This document shows, piece after piece, positions 14,401-24,600 of a DNA stretch of 64,000 bases. Source of the stretch: Streptomyces griseus subsp. griseus (GTDB lineage: Bacteria; Actinomycetota; Actinomycetes; Streptomycetales; Streptomycetaceae); the NCBI RefSeq assembly GCF_003610995.1, contig NZ_CP032543.1, positions 3,286,001 to 3,350,000 on the forward strand, read 5' to 3'. A program made the translations under genes and the position numbers. Under the pieces are notes generated by a model. That model was not told where the DNA came from, did no database searches, and saw nothing but the letters and a program-made list of their open reading frames with translations. Position 1 is the first letter of the stretch, and each line of letters begins with the position of its first letter.

Positions 14401-16492
14401 CCCACTCGACGTACGGGGCCAGCGCGTCGGCGCACTCCCGCATCCGGGCGGCGAACACCGGTGACACGTCGAGGAGTTCGACGGCCATACCGACCCACTG
14501 CGAGCCCTGGCCGGGGAAGACGAACGCGATCTGGGCCGGGCCGCCCGCCGTGCCGCGTACCACGTGCGGTGCCTTCGTGCCGTCGGCGACCGCGTCCAGT
14601 CCCGCGAGCAGCGTGCCGAGGTCACCCCCCGTACGGCCGGCGTCGGTGCCGCTCCCGTGGGCGGTACCGCTCCTGTCAGCGGTGCTGCTCCCGTCGGCGG
14701 TCGTCTCGGCGCCTGCGGTGGTCTCGCCGCCCGTGAGGACGACGGCCCGGTGTTCGAGGGCGGTACGGGTGGTGATCAGCGCGTGCGCCACGGCGTCCAG
14801 ACCCGGAGCGGCGCCCTCGCCCGGGGCAGCGTCCTCGCCCGGGCCGGTCTGCCCGGCCCCGGTGTCGCGCAGGAAGGTGGCGAGGCGGGCCGCCTGTCCG
14901 CGCAGGCCCGCGGCGCCGCGCCCGGACACCACGAACGGGGTGATCGGGGAAGGCCCACCGGGCTTCCGCACGACCGGGACGGTGAGGGAGGACGTGGCGC
15001 CGGAGGACGCTGCGGCGGAGGACGGGGTGTCAGCGGCCGCGGCCCGGGAGGCCGCACCGCCCCGCGTCTCACCGCCCTCGGCGGGCGGCTCCTCGGCAAC
15101 CGGTTCCTCGGCAGGCGTCTCCTGAAGGATCACGTGGACGTTGGTCCCGCTGAGGCCGAAGGCCGAGACCGCCGCCGTACGGGGGTGGTCGCGCAGTGGC
15201 CAAGGCTCCGCCTCGGTGAGGAGGGCGACGTTGCCCGCCGACCAGTCCACGTGGCTGGAGGGCCGCCCCGCGTGCAGGGTCTTCGGCAGTCGGCCGTGGC
15301 GCAGCGCCATCACCATCTTGATGACGCCGCCGACACCGGCGGCCGCCTGCGCATGGCCGATGTTCGACTTGAACGAACCGAGGCGCAGCGGACCCTCGGC
15401 GGGGTGGTCCTGGCCGTACGTGGCCAGGAGCGCCTGCGCCTCGATCGGGTCGCCGAGGGTGGTGCCGGTGCCGTGCGCCTCGACGACGTCGACATGGCTG
15501 CCGGGGACGCGCGCGTTGGCGAGGGCCTGCCGGATGACGCGCTGCTGGGACGGGCCGCTGGGCGCGGTGAGACCGTTGCTCGCGCCGTCCGAGTTGATGG
15601 CCGAACCACGGATGACGGCCAGCACCGGGTGCCCGTTGCGCCGGGCGTCGGACAGCCGCTCCAGCAGGAGGACGCCGGCGCCCTCGGACCAGCCGGTGCC
15701 GTCGGCGTCGTCGGAGAAGGCCTTGCACCGGCCGTCGGGGGCCAGCCCGCGCTGCTTGCTGAACGCCACGAACGGCGCGGGGGTGGACATCACCATGACG
15801 CCACCGGCGAGGGCGAGGGAGCACTCGTCCTGGCGCAGGGCCTGGACGGCGAGGTGCAGGGCGACGAGCGAGGAGGAACAGGCGGTGTCGACGGTGAACG
15901 AGGGCCCCTCGAAGCCGAAGGTGTACGAGACGCGGCCGGAGATCACGGAGGAGGCGCGGGAGGTCGCCATGAACGCCTCGACGGCCTCGGGGACGCCTTC
16001 GGGGAAGTCGCCGTAATCCTGGATGCCGGACCCCATGTAGACGCCGACCTGGCCGCCGCGCAGGGACTCGGGGGAGATCCCGGCCCGCTCGAACGCCTCC
16101 CAGGCGACCTCCAGGGTGAGGCGCTGCTGCGGGTCGGTCGCCTCCGCCTCCAGGGGGCTCAGCCCGAAGAAGCCGGGGTCGAAGTCGCCCGCGCCGTGCA
16201 GGAATCCGCCCTGGTGGACATAGCTGCTGCCCGGACCCTCGTCACCCGCCATGAGCTGGTCGAGGTCCCAGCCGCGATCCTCCGGCATGCCGGAGACGGC
16301 GTCGCGGCCCTCGGCGACGAGCTGCCACAGCTCCTCGGGCGTGGTCACCTCCCCGGGGTAGCGGCAGCCCATGGCCACGATGGCGATGGGCTCCTGCGCC
16401 TGGGCCTCGACGTCGGTCAGGCGGCGCCGGGTCTGGCGCAGCTCGGCAACGACCTTCTTCAGGTAGTCGAGGATCTTCTCGTCGTTCGCCAT
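5481..16492 (-). CDS. PKS-E: two-module type I PKS (methylmalonyl then malonyl), one-base frameshift
   Basis: Two KS-AT-DH-KR-ACP modules, 3670 residues once the frameshift at 6894-6898 is bridged. Module 1: KS 16390-15130, AT about 14540-13500 with GHSQGE (14241-14264) and YASH (13936-13956), the only methylmalonyl-type AT in the window; DH near 13330, KR 11960-11430 with LDD (B-type), ACP near 11010. Module 2: KS 10810-9580, AT with HAFH (malonyl), DH near 8090, KR 6810-6280 with LDD, ACP near 5865. The DH motifs read HRVGD and HKVGD, with the conserved Gly one place early, but otherwise look intact. The C-terminus carries an [15 protein letters not shown] docking tail like that of PKS-A. 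I chose ATG 16492 (GGTGAG upstream, typical MANDEK start); an in-frame GTG at 16504 with its own AAGGA is the alternative. Predicted output: alpha-methyl alkene, then alkene. Confidence 0.94.
6433..7609. repeat. Duplicated DH-KR linker/KR block, copy in PKS-E module 2
   Basis: Nearly identical to 11574-12835 in module 1 of the same gene. It covers the end of DH, the structural part of KR and the first half of catalytic KR. The copies differ by a few substitutions, the single C described at 6894-6898, and an 84-bp linker present only in module 1 (about 11960-12035). The coding strand uses many GTG and GGT codons, unlike the GTC/GGC-rich flanks, which suggests a recent conversion or a common source. 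Confidence 0.9.
6894..6898 (-). other. Frameshift site in PKS-E (5-C run, 6-C in the duplicate copy)
   Basis: The frame of PKS-E breaks here: upstream it reads through to a stop at 6713, while KR and ACP continue in another frame down to 5481. The near-identical copy of this segment in module 1 has six C residues at 12119-12124, against five here. Adding one C gives an unbroken 3671-codon gene. A sequencing or assembly error in a homopolymer inside a duplicated block is the simplest explanation; a true mutation is possible. Confidence 0.85.
11574..12835. repeat. Duplicated DH-KR linker/KR block, copy in PKS-E module 1
   Basis: Partner of 6433-7609. Two collinear stretches (11574-11959 and 12036-12835) match it nearly base for base, separated by an extra linker segment encoding an Ala/Gly/Ser-rich stretch. 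This copy keeps the KR frame open. Confidence 0.9.
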
Positions 16493-16578
16493 GTCGGGTC
16501 TCACCGAGTCCTTCGGGTCAGCTGCCGGGGTGTCGCCCGGACCAGGGGGCGCCCGGGCCGGGGGTGTCGCCCGGTTGG

Positions 16579-16683
16579 GGCCAGGCGGAGTTCGTTGTCG
16601 ATGAAGGCGTTCAGGCCAGGCCGAGTTCGTCGTCGGCGAAGGCTCTCAGGCCAGGCCGAGTTCGTTGTCGATGAAGGCGAGGA
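16579..16683. repeat. Three tandem 35-bp repeats spanning the PKS-D stop codon
   Basis: Units at 16579-16613, 16614-16648 and 16649-16683 each begin ggccaggc(c/g)gagttcg. The right-hand unit encodes the C-terminal docking end of PKS-D (FIDNELGLA). The stop codon TGA (16648-16646) lies at the very end of the middle unit. Because 35 is not a multiple of three, the two outer copies are out of frame and lie in the gap before PKS-E. They look like decayed duplications of the 3' end of the gene. Confidence 0.9.
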
Positions 16684-19600
16684 CGTCGTCGGCGGATGCG
16701 ATGTCGAGGGCATCGCGCCCGTCGTCCTGTACTCCGCCGCTCTGGAGCGCCGTCAGCTTGTCCAGCAGGGTCTGGAGGCGGGAGGTGAGGTGGCTTCCGC
16801 GCACCTCCTCGACGCCGAGGGAGGTGACCAGCTCCTCGAACCGGTCGAGTTCCACGAGCAGGGGGGCCTTCGCGCCGTCGCCGTCCGGGTAGAGCACGGT
16901 GTGCAGATGAGCGGCGACCGCGGCAGGGGTCGCGTGGTCGAAGACGAGCGTCGCCGGCAGCGGCGCCCCGGTCGCCACCGTGAGCACCTTGCGGAGTTCG
17001 ACGGCGGACACCGAGTCGAACCCCAGCTCCTCGAAGGCGCGTTGGGGGTCGAGTTCGGCCGGGCTGTCGTAGCCGAGGAGGCCGGCGACCCGGTTGCGGA
17101 CGAGGTCGAGGAGCGCCCGGTCGCGTTCGGCGGTGCTCAGCTCCGCCAGCCTCGCCAGCAGTTCCGCTCCGGCGGACGCCTCGTCGTCCGGGCCCGCGGC
17201 GAGCAGGTCACGTACCTCGGGCAGGGCGTCCAGCAGCGGCCGGGGGCGGGCGAGGGTGTACGTGGGGGCGAACCGCGCCCAGTCGAAGTCGGCGACGACG
17301 AGGTGGCCGTCCTCGTGCTCCAGGGCCTGGCGCAAGGCGCCGATGGCGAGCGCGGGACGCATGGCGGGCGCGCCGATGCGGTCCATCACGGCGCTGAGTT
17401 CGGCGTCGACCATGCCGCCCTGCCAGGAGCTCCAGGCGATGGACGTGGCGGTACGGCCCCGGGCGCGCCGCCGGTGCGCGAGGGCGTCCAGGTGGGCGTT
17501 GGCCGCCGCGTAGGCGCCCTGGCCCGCGCTGCCCCAGACGGCGGCTCCGGACGAGAACAGGACGAACGCCTCCAGCGGCAGGTCGGCGGTCAGTTCGTCG
17601 AGGAGCTCGGCGCCCGCGGCCTTGGCGTGGACGACACCGGCGAACTCCTCCGCACCGAGCTCGGCGAGGGGCGCGATGCGTTGCATGGCTCCCGCCGCGT
17701 GCACGACGGTGGTGAGCGGCAGGTCAGCCGGTACGCCATCGAGGACGGCGCGCAGCGCGGACCGGTCGGTGATGTCGCAGGCGGCAAGGGTGACGCGGGT
17801 TCCGGCGGCCTCCAGTTCGGCGGCCAGGGCGGCGGCGCCGGGTGCCGCCGCACCGCTGCGGCTGAGCAGGAGGAGGTGGTCGGCGCCGTCGGCGGCGAGC
17901 ATCCGCGCCACATGGGCGCCGAGGCCGCCGGTGCCGCCGGTGACCAGGGCGGTGCCCCGGGGTTCCCAGACGCGGCGCGGTGCCCGGTCGCCGAGGGGGG
18001 CCCGGACCAGGCGGCGGACGAGGACACCGGAGGGCCGGACGGCGACCGCGTCCTCGCCGGGCGGCGCCGTCAGCACGGCGCACAGCCGGTCGACGGCGGT
18101 CGCGTCGGGCTCGGCGGGCAGGTCGGCGATGCCGCCCCAGGTGTCGGGGTGGTCGAGGGCGAGGCCGCCGGCGAGGCCCCAGAGGGGGGCCTGCGCCAGG
18201 GCGACCGGTTCCGACGTCTCGCCGGTGGAGACGGCGCCGCTGGTCACGCACCACAGGCGGGCGGCGATCTCCGCGTCCCCGAGGGCCTGGACGAGGGCGA
18301 CGGTGGCCGTCATGCCCCGGGACAGCGGGGGCAGGGCGGGGTCGGGGTCCTCGTCGAGGGCGAGCAGGGAGAGGACCCCGGCCGTGTCGGGTGCGGCACC
18401 GAGGCGGTCACGGTGGGCGGCCAGCAGGGTGGTGAGCCGCGCCCGGTCCTGTCCGGGAGCCACCTCCAGGACCTCGACGACCGCTCCGCGTGCGGTGAGC
18501 GCGGCGAGGACCGCGGGGACGGGGCCCGTGTCGGCCAGGCCCTCGGGGATCACGGCGAGCCAGGGGCCGGTGCGGGCGGGGGGTCCGGCGGGTGCGCTGG
18601 CTGCTGTGTGAGCGACGGGTGCTGCGGGCGCGGACGGCTGCCAGACGATGCGGTAGCGCCAGGAGTCCAGCGTGGTGCGCTCCTGGTGCTGCCGGCGCCA
18701 GCGGGCCATGGCCGGGAGGACCGCGCCGAGGGCGGTCTCCTCCACGGCGAGCGTGTCCGCGAGCCGGGAGACCTGCTGCTGGTCGACGGCGTCCCAGAAG
18801 GCGGTGCCCGCCGGGTCGGCGAGGGCGTCACCGGCCGTCGCGGGCCTGACGCTGTCCGTCCAGTAAGCGCGGCGCTGGAACGCGTAGGTGGGCAGCGCCA
18901 CCCGGCGGGCACCCCGTCCGGCGAAGAACGCGGGCCAGTCGACGGCGGTTCCCCGGGCGAAGGCCAGGCCGACGGCGGCGACGAGGGTGCGTTCCTCGTC
19001 CCGTGCGCGGCGCTGCGTGGGGGCGACCACCGTGTCGGCCGTCTCCTCCAGGCAGGCGGCGGCCATCGGGGCCAGCGCGGCGTCGGGGCCGATCTCGACG
19101 AAGGCGCGGGCGCCCTGCCCGTACAGCGTCCGCACGCTGTCACGGAACCTGACCGGCTCCCTGACCTGGCGCACCCAGTACGCAGGGGTGGTGAGGTCGG
19201 CCGCTTCGACGAGGCGGCCGGTCACGGTCGACAGGAGGGGGAGCCGGGGTTCCTGGTACGCGATGGTGCGGGCGACGGCGTCGAAGTCGTCCAGCATGGG
19301 GTCCATGAGGGGTGAGTGGAAGGCGTGGGAGACCCGCAGCGCGCTCGTCTTGCGCCCCAGCTCCCCGAAGCGCCCCACCACCCCATCCACCGCGTCCCCG
19401 GCACCCGAGACCACCACCGCCGAAGGACCGTTCACCGCCGCGACCGACACACCCGGCACCAACCACGGCACGACCTCCTCCTCCGAGGCCTGCACCGCCA
19501 CCATCACCCCACCCTCAGGCAACGCCTCCATCAACCCACCACGCGCCACCACCAGTCGCGCCGCATCCGCAAGCGAGAACACCCCCGCCACATACGCCGC

Positions 19601-21637
19601 AGCGATCTCCCCCACCGAATGCCCCGCCAGAAAGTCCGGCCGCACACCCCACGACTCCACCAACCGGAACAGCGCCACCTCCACCGCGAACAACGCCGGC
19701 TGCGCCACCCCCGTACGATTCAACGCCCCCTCATCCACACCCCACACCAAATCCCGCAACGAACGACCCAAGTACACGTCCACCTCAGCGAGTACGGTGT
19801 CGAACGCCTCCGCAAACACCGGGAACGCCCCGTACAACTCACGGCCCATCCCCAACCGCTGCGCACCCTGACCCGAGAACAGGAACGCCGTCGCACCGGG
19901 CGGCTCGGCGCACGACCGTGACGGGATCGCGGTGTCGTCGCCGTCGGCGAGGGCGGTGAGCCCGCGCAAGAGTTCGTCGCGGTCGGCGGCGAGCAGGACG
20001 GCGCGGTGGTCGAGGGCGGCGCGCGTGGTGGCGAGGGAGTGGCCGAGGTCGCGGATGTCGTCGGGGGTCGTGGCGTTCCCGGCGGTCTCGGCCTCGGTGA
20101 CATGGGCCAGCAGCCGGGCCGCCTGGGACCGCAGGGCGTCCGGGGTCTTCGCCGACAGCGGCAGCGGGGTGAGGCGCGAGGCCGTGGGCGACGTCTCGGC
20201 CTCCACCCCGGCCTGCGTCGCCGGGACGGAGGCGGCTGCCTCCGATGCCTGGCCGGAAGCCGAGGTCTCCGGGGCCGGGGGCGCCTCCTCGATGATCACG
20301 TGCGCGTTGGTGCCGCTGAGGCCGAAGGCGGAGACGGCGGCGCGGCGCGGGCGGTCCCCGGGGGGCCAGGCGACCGGCTCGGTCAGCAGGGAGATGTGGC
20401 CCGTGGACCAGTCCACGGCGGGCGTCGGCTCGTCCACGTGCAGCGTCTGCGGGAGGACGTCGTGGCGCAGCGCCTGCACCATCTTGATGACGCCACCGAC
20501 CCCGGCCGCCGCCTGCGCGTGCCCGATGTTGGACTTGATGGACCCCAGGTAGAGCGGCCGGTCGGCGGGCCGGTCCTGGCCGTACGTGGCGAGCAGCGCC
20601 TGCGCCTCGATGGGGTCGCCGAGGGTGGTGCCGGTGCCGTGCGCCTCCACGGCGTCGACCTGGTCGGCGGTGAGCTGGGCGGCGGCCAGTGCCTGCCGGA
20701 TGAGCCGCTGCTGGGCGGGGCCGTTGGGCGCGGTGAGCCCGTTGCTCGCGCCGTCCGAGTTGACGGCGCTGCCCCGGATCACGGCGAGCACCGGGTGGCC
20801 GTTGCGCCGGGCGTCCGCGAGCCGTTCGACGACCAGCATCCCGGCGCCCTCCCCCCAGCCGGTGCCGTCGGCGGCGGCGGCGAAGGACTTGCAGCGGCCG
20901 TCGGGGGCCAGTCCGCGCTCCTGGCTGAAGCCGACGAAGGACGTGGGGGTGGCCATGACCGTCACGCCGCCGGCCAGGGCGAGCGTGCACTCGCCCGCGC
21001 GCAGGGCCTTGACCGCCCAGTCGAGGGCGACGAGCGACGACGAGCAGGCGGTGTCGACGGTGATGGCCGGGCCCTGGAGCCCCAGGGTGTAGGCGACCCG
21101 GCCGGAGGCGACGCTGCCGAGTCCGCCGGTGCCGCCGTCGGCCGCGTAGTCGTGGTAGACGACCCCGGCGAAGACCCCGGTGAGGCTGCCCTTGAGGGAG
21201 AGCGGGTCGATGCCCGCGTACTCCAGTGCCTCCCAGGAGGTTTCCAGCAGGAGCCGCTGCTGCGGGTCGGTCTCGCGCGCCTCCTTCGGGCTGATCCGGA
21301 AGAAGTCGGCGTCGAACTGGTCCGCCTCGTGCAGGAAGCCGCCTTCGCGGGCGTACGTCCTGCCGGGGGTCGCGGGCTCCGGGTCGTAGAGCCCGACCGT
21401 GTCCCAGCCCCGGTTCTCGGGGAAGCCGCTGATGCCGTCGCCGCCGCGCGCCACGAGGTCCCACAGCCCGGCGGGGGAGGTGATCCCGCCGGGGTAGCGG
21501 CAGCTCATGCCGGTGATCGCGATCGGCTCGTGCTCGCGGGCCTCGGCCTCCCGCAGGCGCCGCTTGACCTGGCGCAGGTCCGCCGTGGCGCGCTGGAGGT
21601 ATTCGCGGAGCTTGTCCTGGGTCGCCGCCATCTTCAT
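16646..21637 (-). CDS. PKS-D: single-module type I PKS, KS-AT-KR-ACP (hydroxyl-forming)
   Basis: One module of 1663 residues without DH: docking helix, KS (21520-20290, DTACSSS), AT (19890-18880; GHSVGE and HAFH, malonyl), KR (17960-17440) and ACP (GFDSV near 17030). The KR has no LDD and carries the diagnostic Trp eight residues before the catalytic Tyr ([14 protein letters not shown]), so it is A-type, giving an L-configured beta-hydroxyl that stays in the product. The C-terminus has LTSRLQTLL and a [14 protein letters not shown] tail, the usual class-1 docking element, which should pair with the N-terminal helix of PKS-E. Start is ambiguous: ATG 21637 or ATG 21631 (MAATQDK), with only a weak GGTTGGG upstream. 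The gap to PKS-C is about 48 bp. Its AT core (19291-19906) is nearly identical to that of PKS-A module 3. Confidence 0.95.
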   Translation of the reverse strand: MKMAATQDKLREYLQRATADLRQVKRRLREAEAREHEPIAITGMSCRYPGGITSPAGLWDLVARGGDGISGFPENRGWDTVGLYDPEPATPGRTYAREGGFLHEADQFDADFFRISPKEARETDPQQRLLLETSWEALEYAGIDPLSLKGSLTGVFAGVVYHDYAADGGTGGLGSVASGRVAYTLGLQGPAITVDTACSSSLVALDWAVKALRAGECTLALAGGVTVMATPTSFVGFSQERGLAPDGRCKSFAAAADGTGWGEGAGMLVVERLADARRNGHPVLAVIRGSAVNSDGASNGLTAPNGPAQQRLIRQALAAAQLTADQVDAVEAHGTGTTLGDPIEAQALLATYGQDRPADRPLYLGSIKSNIGHAQAAAGVGGVIKMVQALRHDVLPQTLHVDEPTPAVDWSTGHISLLTEPVAWPPGDRPRRAAVSAFGLSGTNAHVIIEEAPPAPETSASGQASEAAASVPATQAGVEAETSPTASRLTPLPLSAKTPDALRSQAARLLAHVTEAETAGNATTPDDIRDLGHSLATTRAALDHRAVLLAADRDELLRGLTALADGDDTAIPSRSCAEPPGATAFLFSGQGAQRLGMGRELYGAFPVFAEAFDTVLAEVDVYLGRSLRDLVWGVDEGALNRTGVAQPALFAVEVALFRLVESWGVRPDFLAGHSVGEIAAAYVAGVFSLADAARLVVARGGLMEALPEGGVMVAVQASEEEVVPWLVPGVSVAAVNGPSAVVVSGAGDAVDGVVGRFGELGRKTSALRVSHAFHSPLMDPMLDDFDAVARTIAYQEPRLPLLSTVTGRLVEAADLTTPAYWVRQVREPVRFRDSVRTLYGQGARAFVEIGPDAALAPMAAACLEETADTVVAPTQRRARDEERTLVAAVGLAFARGTAVDWPAFFAGRGARRVALPTYAFQRRAYWTDSVRPATAGDALADPAGTAFWDAVDQQQVSRLADTLAVEETALGAVLPAMARWRRQHQERTTLDSWRYRIVWQPSAPAAPVAHTAASAPAGPPARTGPWLAVIPEGLADTGPVPAVLAALTARGAVVEVLEVAPGQDRARLTTLLAAHRDRLGAAPDTAGVLSLLALDEDPDPALPPLSRGMTATVALVQALGDAEIAARLWCVTSGAVSTGETSEPVALAQAPLWGLAGGLALDHPDTWGGIADLPAEPDATAVDRLCAVLTAPPGEDAVAVRPSGVLVRRLVRAPLGDRAPRRVWEPRGTALVTGGTGGLGAHVARMLAADGADHLLLLSRSGAAAPGAAALAAELEAAGTRVTLAACDITDRSALRAVLDGVPADLPLTTVVHAAGAMQRIAPLAELGAEEFAGVVHAKAAGAELLDELTADLPLEAFVLFSSGAAVWGSAGQGAYAAANAHLDALAHRRRARGRTATSIAWSSWQGGMVDAELSAVMDRIGAPAMRPALAIGALRQALEHEDGHLVVADFDWARFAPTYTLARPRPLLDALPEVRDLLAAGPDDEASAGAELLARLAELSTAERDRALLDLVRNRVAGLLGYDSPAELDPQRAFEELGFDSVSAVELRKVLTVATGAPLPATLVFDHATPAAVAAHLHTVLYPDGDGAKAPLLVELDRFEELVTSLGVEEVRGSHLTSRLQTLLDKLTALQSGGVQDDGRDALDIASADDVLAFIDNELGLA
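19291..19906. repeat. AT-core block shared with PKS-A module 3 (copy in PKS-D)
   Basis: About 616 bp aligning without gaps to 48819-49434, with only a few mismatches. It encodes the malonyl-AT core from just before the HAFH motif back to the start of the AT ([11 protein letters not shown]). Confidence 0.88.
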
Positions 21638-21685
21638 CCCAACCAATCTCAGAGCTTCGGCTTCCGTCAGTCGTCCGGTCGGGTG

Positions 21686-24600
21686 CTAGCCGAGCCCGAT
21701 CTCCTGGTCCAGTGCCTCGAACAGTTCGTCGTCGCTGACGGAGCCGAGGTCCTCGTCCGGTACGGCCTCGGTCGTGCCGTAGCCGTGGGTGTCACGCCAG
21801 CGGCGCAGCAGCGCCTCCAGCCGTGAGGTGATCCTGAGCCTGTCCGCCGCGTCGGGGGTCGCGGCGGTGAGGCCCGTGTCGAGTTGGTCGAGCATCCCGA
21901 GCAGGGCCCGGTTCGCGTCGGCCGTGGCGTCGTGGTCGTTCTCGCCGTCCTGGCCGATCTCCCCGTCCAGGAAGTCCGCGACCGCGCGCGAGTCGGGGTG
22001 GTCGAAGACGAGGCTGGCGGGGAGGGCGAGGCCGGTCACCGCGCCCAGCCGCCTGCGCAGTTCGACGGCCGCGAGCGAGTCGAAGCCCAGTTCCCGGAAG
22101 GGCCGGTCGGTGCCCACGGCCTCCGCGGAGGCGTGGCCGAGGAGCCCCGCCACCTGGGAGGTGACGACATCGAGGAGGATGCGGGCCCGCTCGGGAGCCC
22201 CGCGTCCGGCCAGCCTCCGCCGCAGCTCCGCGCCCGAGCCGGGGCCGCGGGCCCCGGTCCGTACCGCCGAGGGCACGAGGGACGCGAGGACGGGCGGCAG
22301 CCGGTCCGCCTGGGACCGCAGGGCGCCCTGGTCGAGATGGAGCGGGTACACCACCGGCTCCGTACCGCGCAGCGCCTCGTCCAGCAGGGCGGCGCCCCGG
22401 TCGGCGGGCAGCGGTGGCAGGCCCAGGGCCGCCAGCTGGTGCCGGGTCGCCTCCGACGTGCCGTCCGCCTCCCAGGGACCGACGGCGAGCGAGGTGGCGG
22501 GCAGTCCGAGGCCGTGGCGATGCCGGGCGAGGGCGTCGAGGAAGGTGTGGGCGGCGGCGGAGGCGGACGCCCCGGCGCCGTGCACGAGCCCGTCCGATCC
22601 GGAGAGCATCACGAACACCAACGGCCCTGTGTCGCGGGTGAGTTCGTGCAGGTGCCAGGCGGCGTCGGCTGCCGGGCGCAGGACCTCCGACAGTCGCTCG
22701 GGGGTCTGGTCGGTGATCGGCGCGTGGGGCCCGGTGGGGGCCGTGTGGATGACCCCGGTCAGCGGCCGGTCGGCGGGGATCTGGGCGAGGAGGGCGGCGA
22801 GCGCGTCCCGGTCGGCCGGGTCGACGGCGCTGAGGGTGACCTCCGCGCCGAGGACGCCGAGCCCGCCGAGCACACCCGGGCCGTCGGTGCCGGCGGGCCC
22901 GTCGGCGTTGTGCCCGTCGCCGTCGGGGGCGTCCGCTGCCGGGGCGGCGCCGGTGACCAGCAGATGGCGTACGCCGTGGACCGTGACCAGGTGCCGGGCG
23001 AGGACCGCGCCCGCCCCGGTCGCACCGCCGGTCACCAGGACCGTCCCACGCGCCAGGTCGGGCGGTGTGCCGTCGCCGGGGACCGCCTTCACGAGCCGGG
23101 GCAGGTACACCGTGCCCGCCCGGACGACGAGGTCGTCGGCTCCGGTGGCGAGCGCCTCGGGCACGGCCCTGGCGGACGCCTCCGTGTCGTCGAGGTCCAG
23201 CAGGACGAACCGGTCGGGGTGCTCGCTCTGCGCGGCCCGCACCAGACCCCGCAGAGCGGCCCGGTGTACGTCGGCCTCAGTGACGGGTGCTCCGGCGGGA
23301 CCGGCAGGACCGGCGAGAGGGGCGGGGCCGGCGGGACCGGCCGGAGGGGCTGTACCGGCGGGACCGGTGGCCTGCCTGGTGACGACGGCCAGCTTCGTCG
23401 CGGTGTCGCCGTCGCCCACGAGCAGCCGCCGCACCCGGCCGAGGGCGTCGGCGAGGTGTTCACGTACCGCCGTGAGGACCTCGGCCGGGCCGTCCGGGAC
23501 CTGCCACAGCAGGAAGTCCACCGGGCCGTCGGGGTCGTCCGGGCCGTCGGGGGCGTAGGCGGGGAAGGGCAGGGCGGGTACGGCGTCGCCGTCCGTGCGG
23601 ACGACCGGGCGCACCGCGCTGTCCGGGGCGGCGGCCGTGTCGTACGCCGTCCACTCCACCCGGTACAGCGCGCCCGCGGGTTCCCCCACCGTCAGCTCGG
23701 CCGTGGTGACCGGGCGGCAGGTGACCTCCTCCACCGTCAGGACGGGGTTGCCGAGGGTGTCGGCGATGTCCAGCGACAGGGTCGCCTCGCCGGTGGCCCT
23801 CGCCCGTATCCGCACCTCGGGGGCGCCGGGGCCGTGGACGGTGACGCCGGTCCAGCGGGCGGAGACCCGCGCGCCGTCCCGGGCACCGGCGAGCAGGTCG
23901 ATCCGGGTGGCGGCGTCCAGCAGCGCGGGATGGACGAGGAAGTCCCCGCCCGCCGTCCCGCCGCCTTCCGACGCCTCGTCCACGGCCACCGTGTCGTCCA
24001 CGGCGGACACGCCGTACCCTGCGGCGACGCCGACCACGGCGGCCTCGGCGAAGAAGGTGTCGCCGAGCCGCCATGCCGAGCGGACGGTGCGGAACGCGGG
24101 GCCGTAGGCGTTGCCGGCGGCGAGCAGCGCCTCGTACACCTCGTCGGGGTCGGCGGGGAGGGCACCGGGCGGTGGCCAGCTCTCCGCGGCGGCCACCGGC
24201 GGCGGTCCGGCCGGGGAGAGGACACCACGGGCGTGGAGCGTCCAGGGCAGTTCGGGACCGTCGGCGGGGCGGGCGTAGACACCGACCGCCCGGCGGTCCT
24301 CGTCGTCGGGTGCGCCGACGGTCACCCGCAGCTCACGGTCCGCGTCGGCGGGCAGCGGCAGCTGGGCCTCCACGGTCAGGGTGTCCAGCCGGGGGCATCC
24401 GGTCTCGGCCCCGGCACGCAGGGCGAGTTCGACGAACGCGCTCGTCGGCAGGGCGACGGTGCCCAGCAGGTCGTGGTCGGCCCACCAGGGCTGATCGGCG
24501 AGGGAGAGCCTGCCGGTGAGGACGGCGGCACCGGTGTCGGGTGAGGTCACGAAGGCGCCCAGCAGCGGGTGGTGGGCGGCGGTGAGCCCCATGGCGGCGG

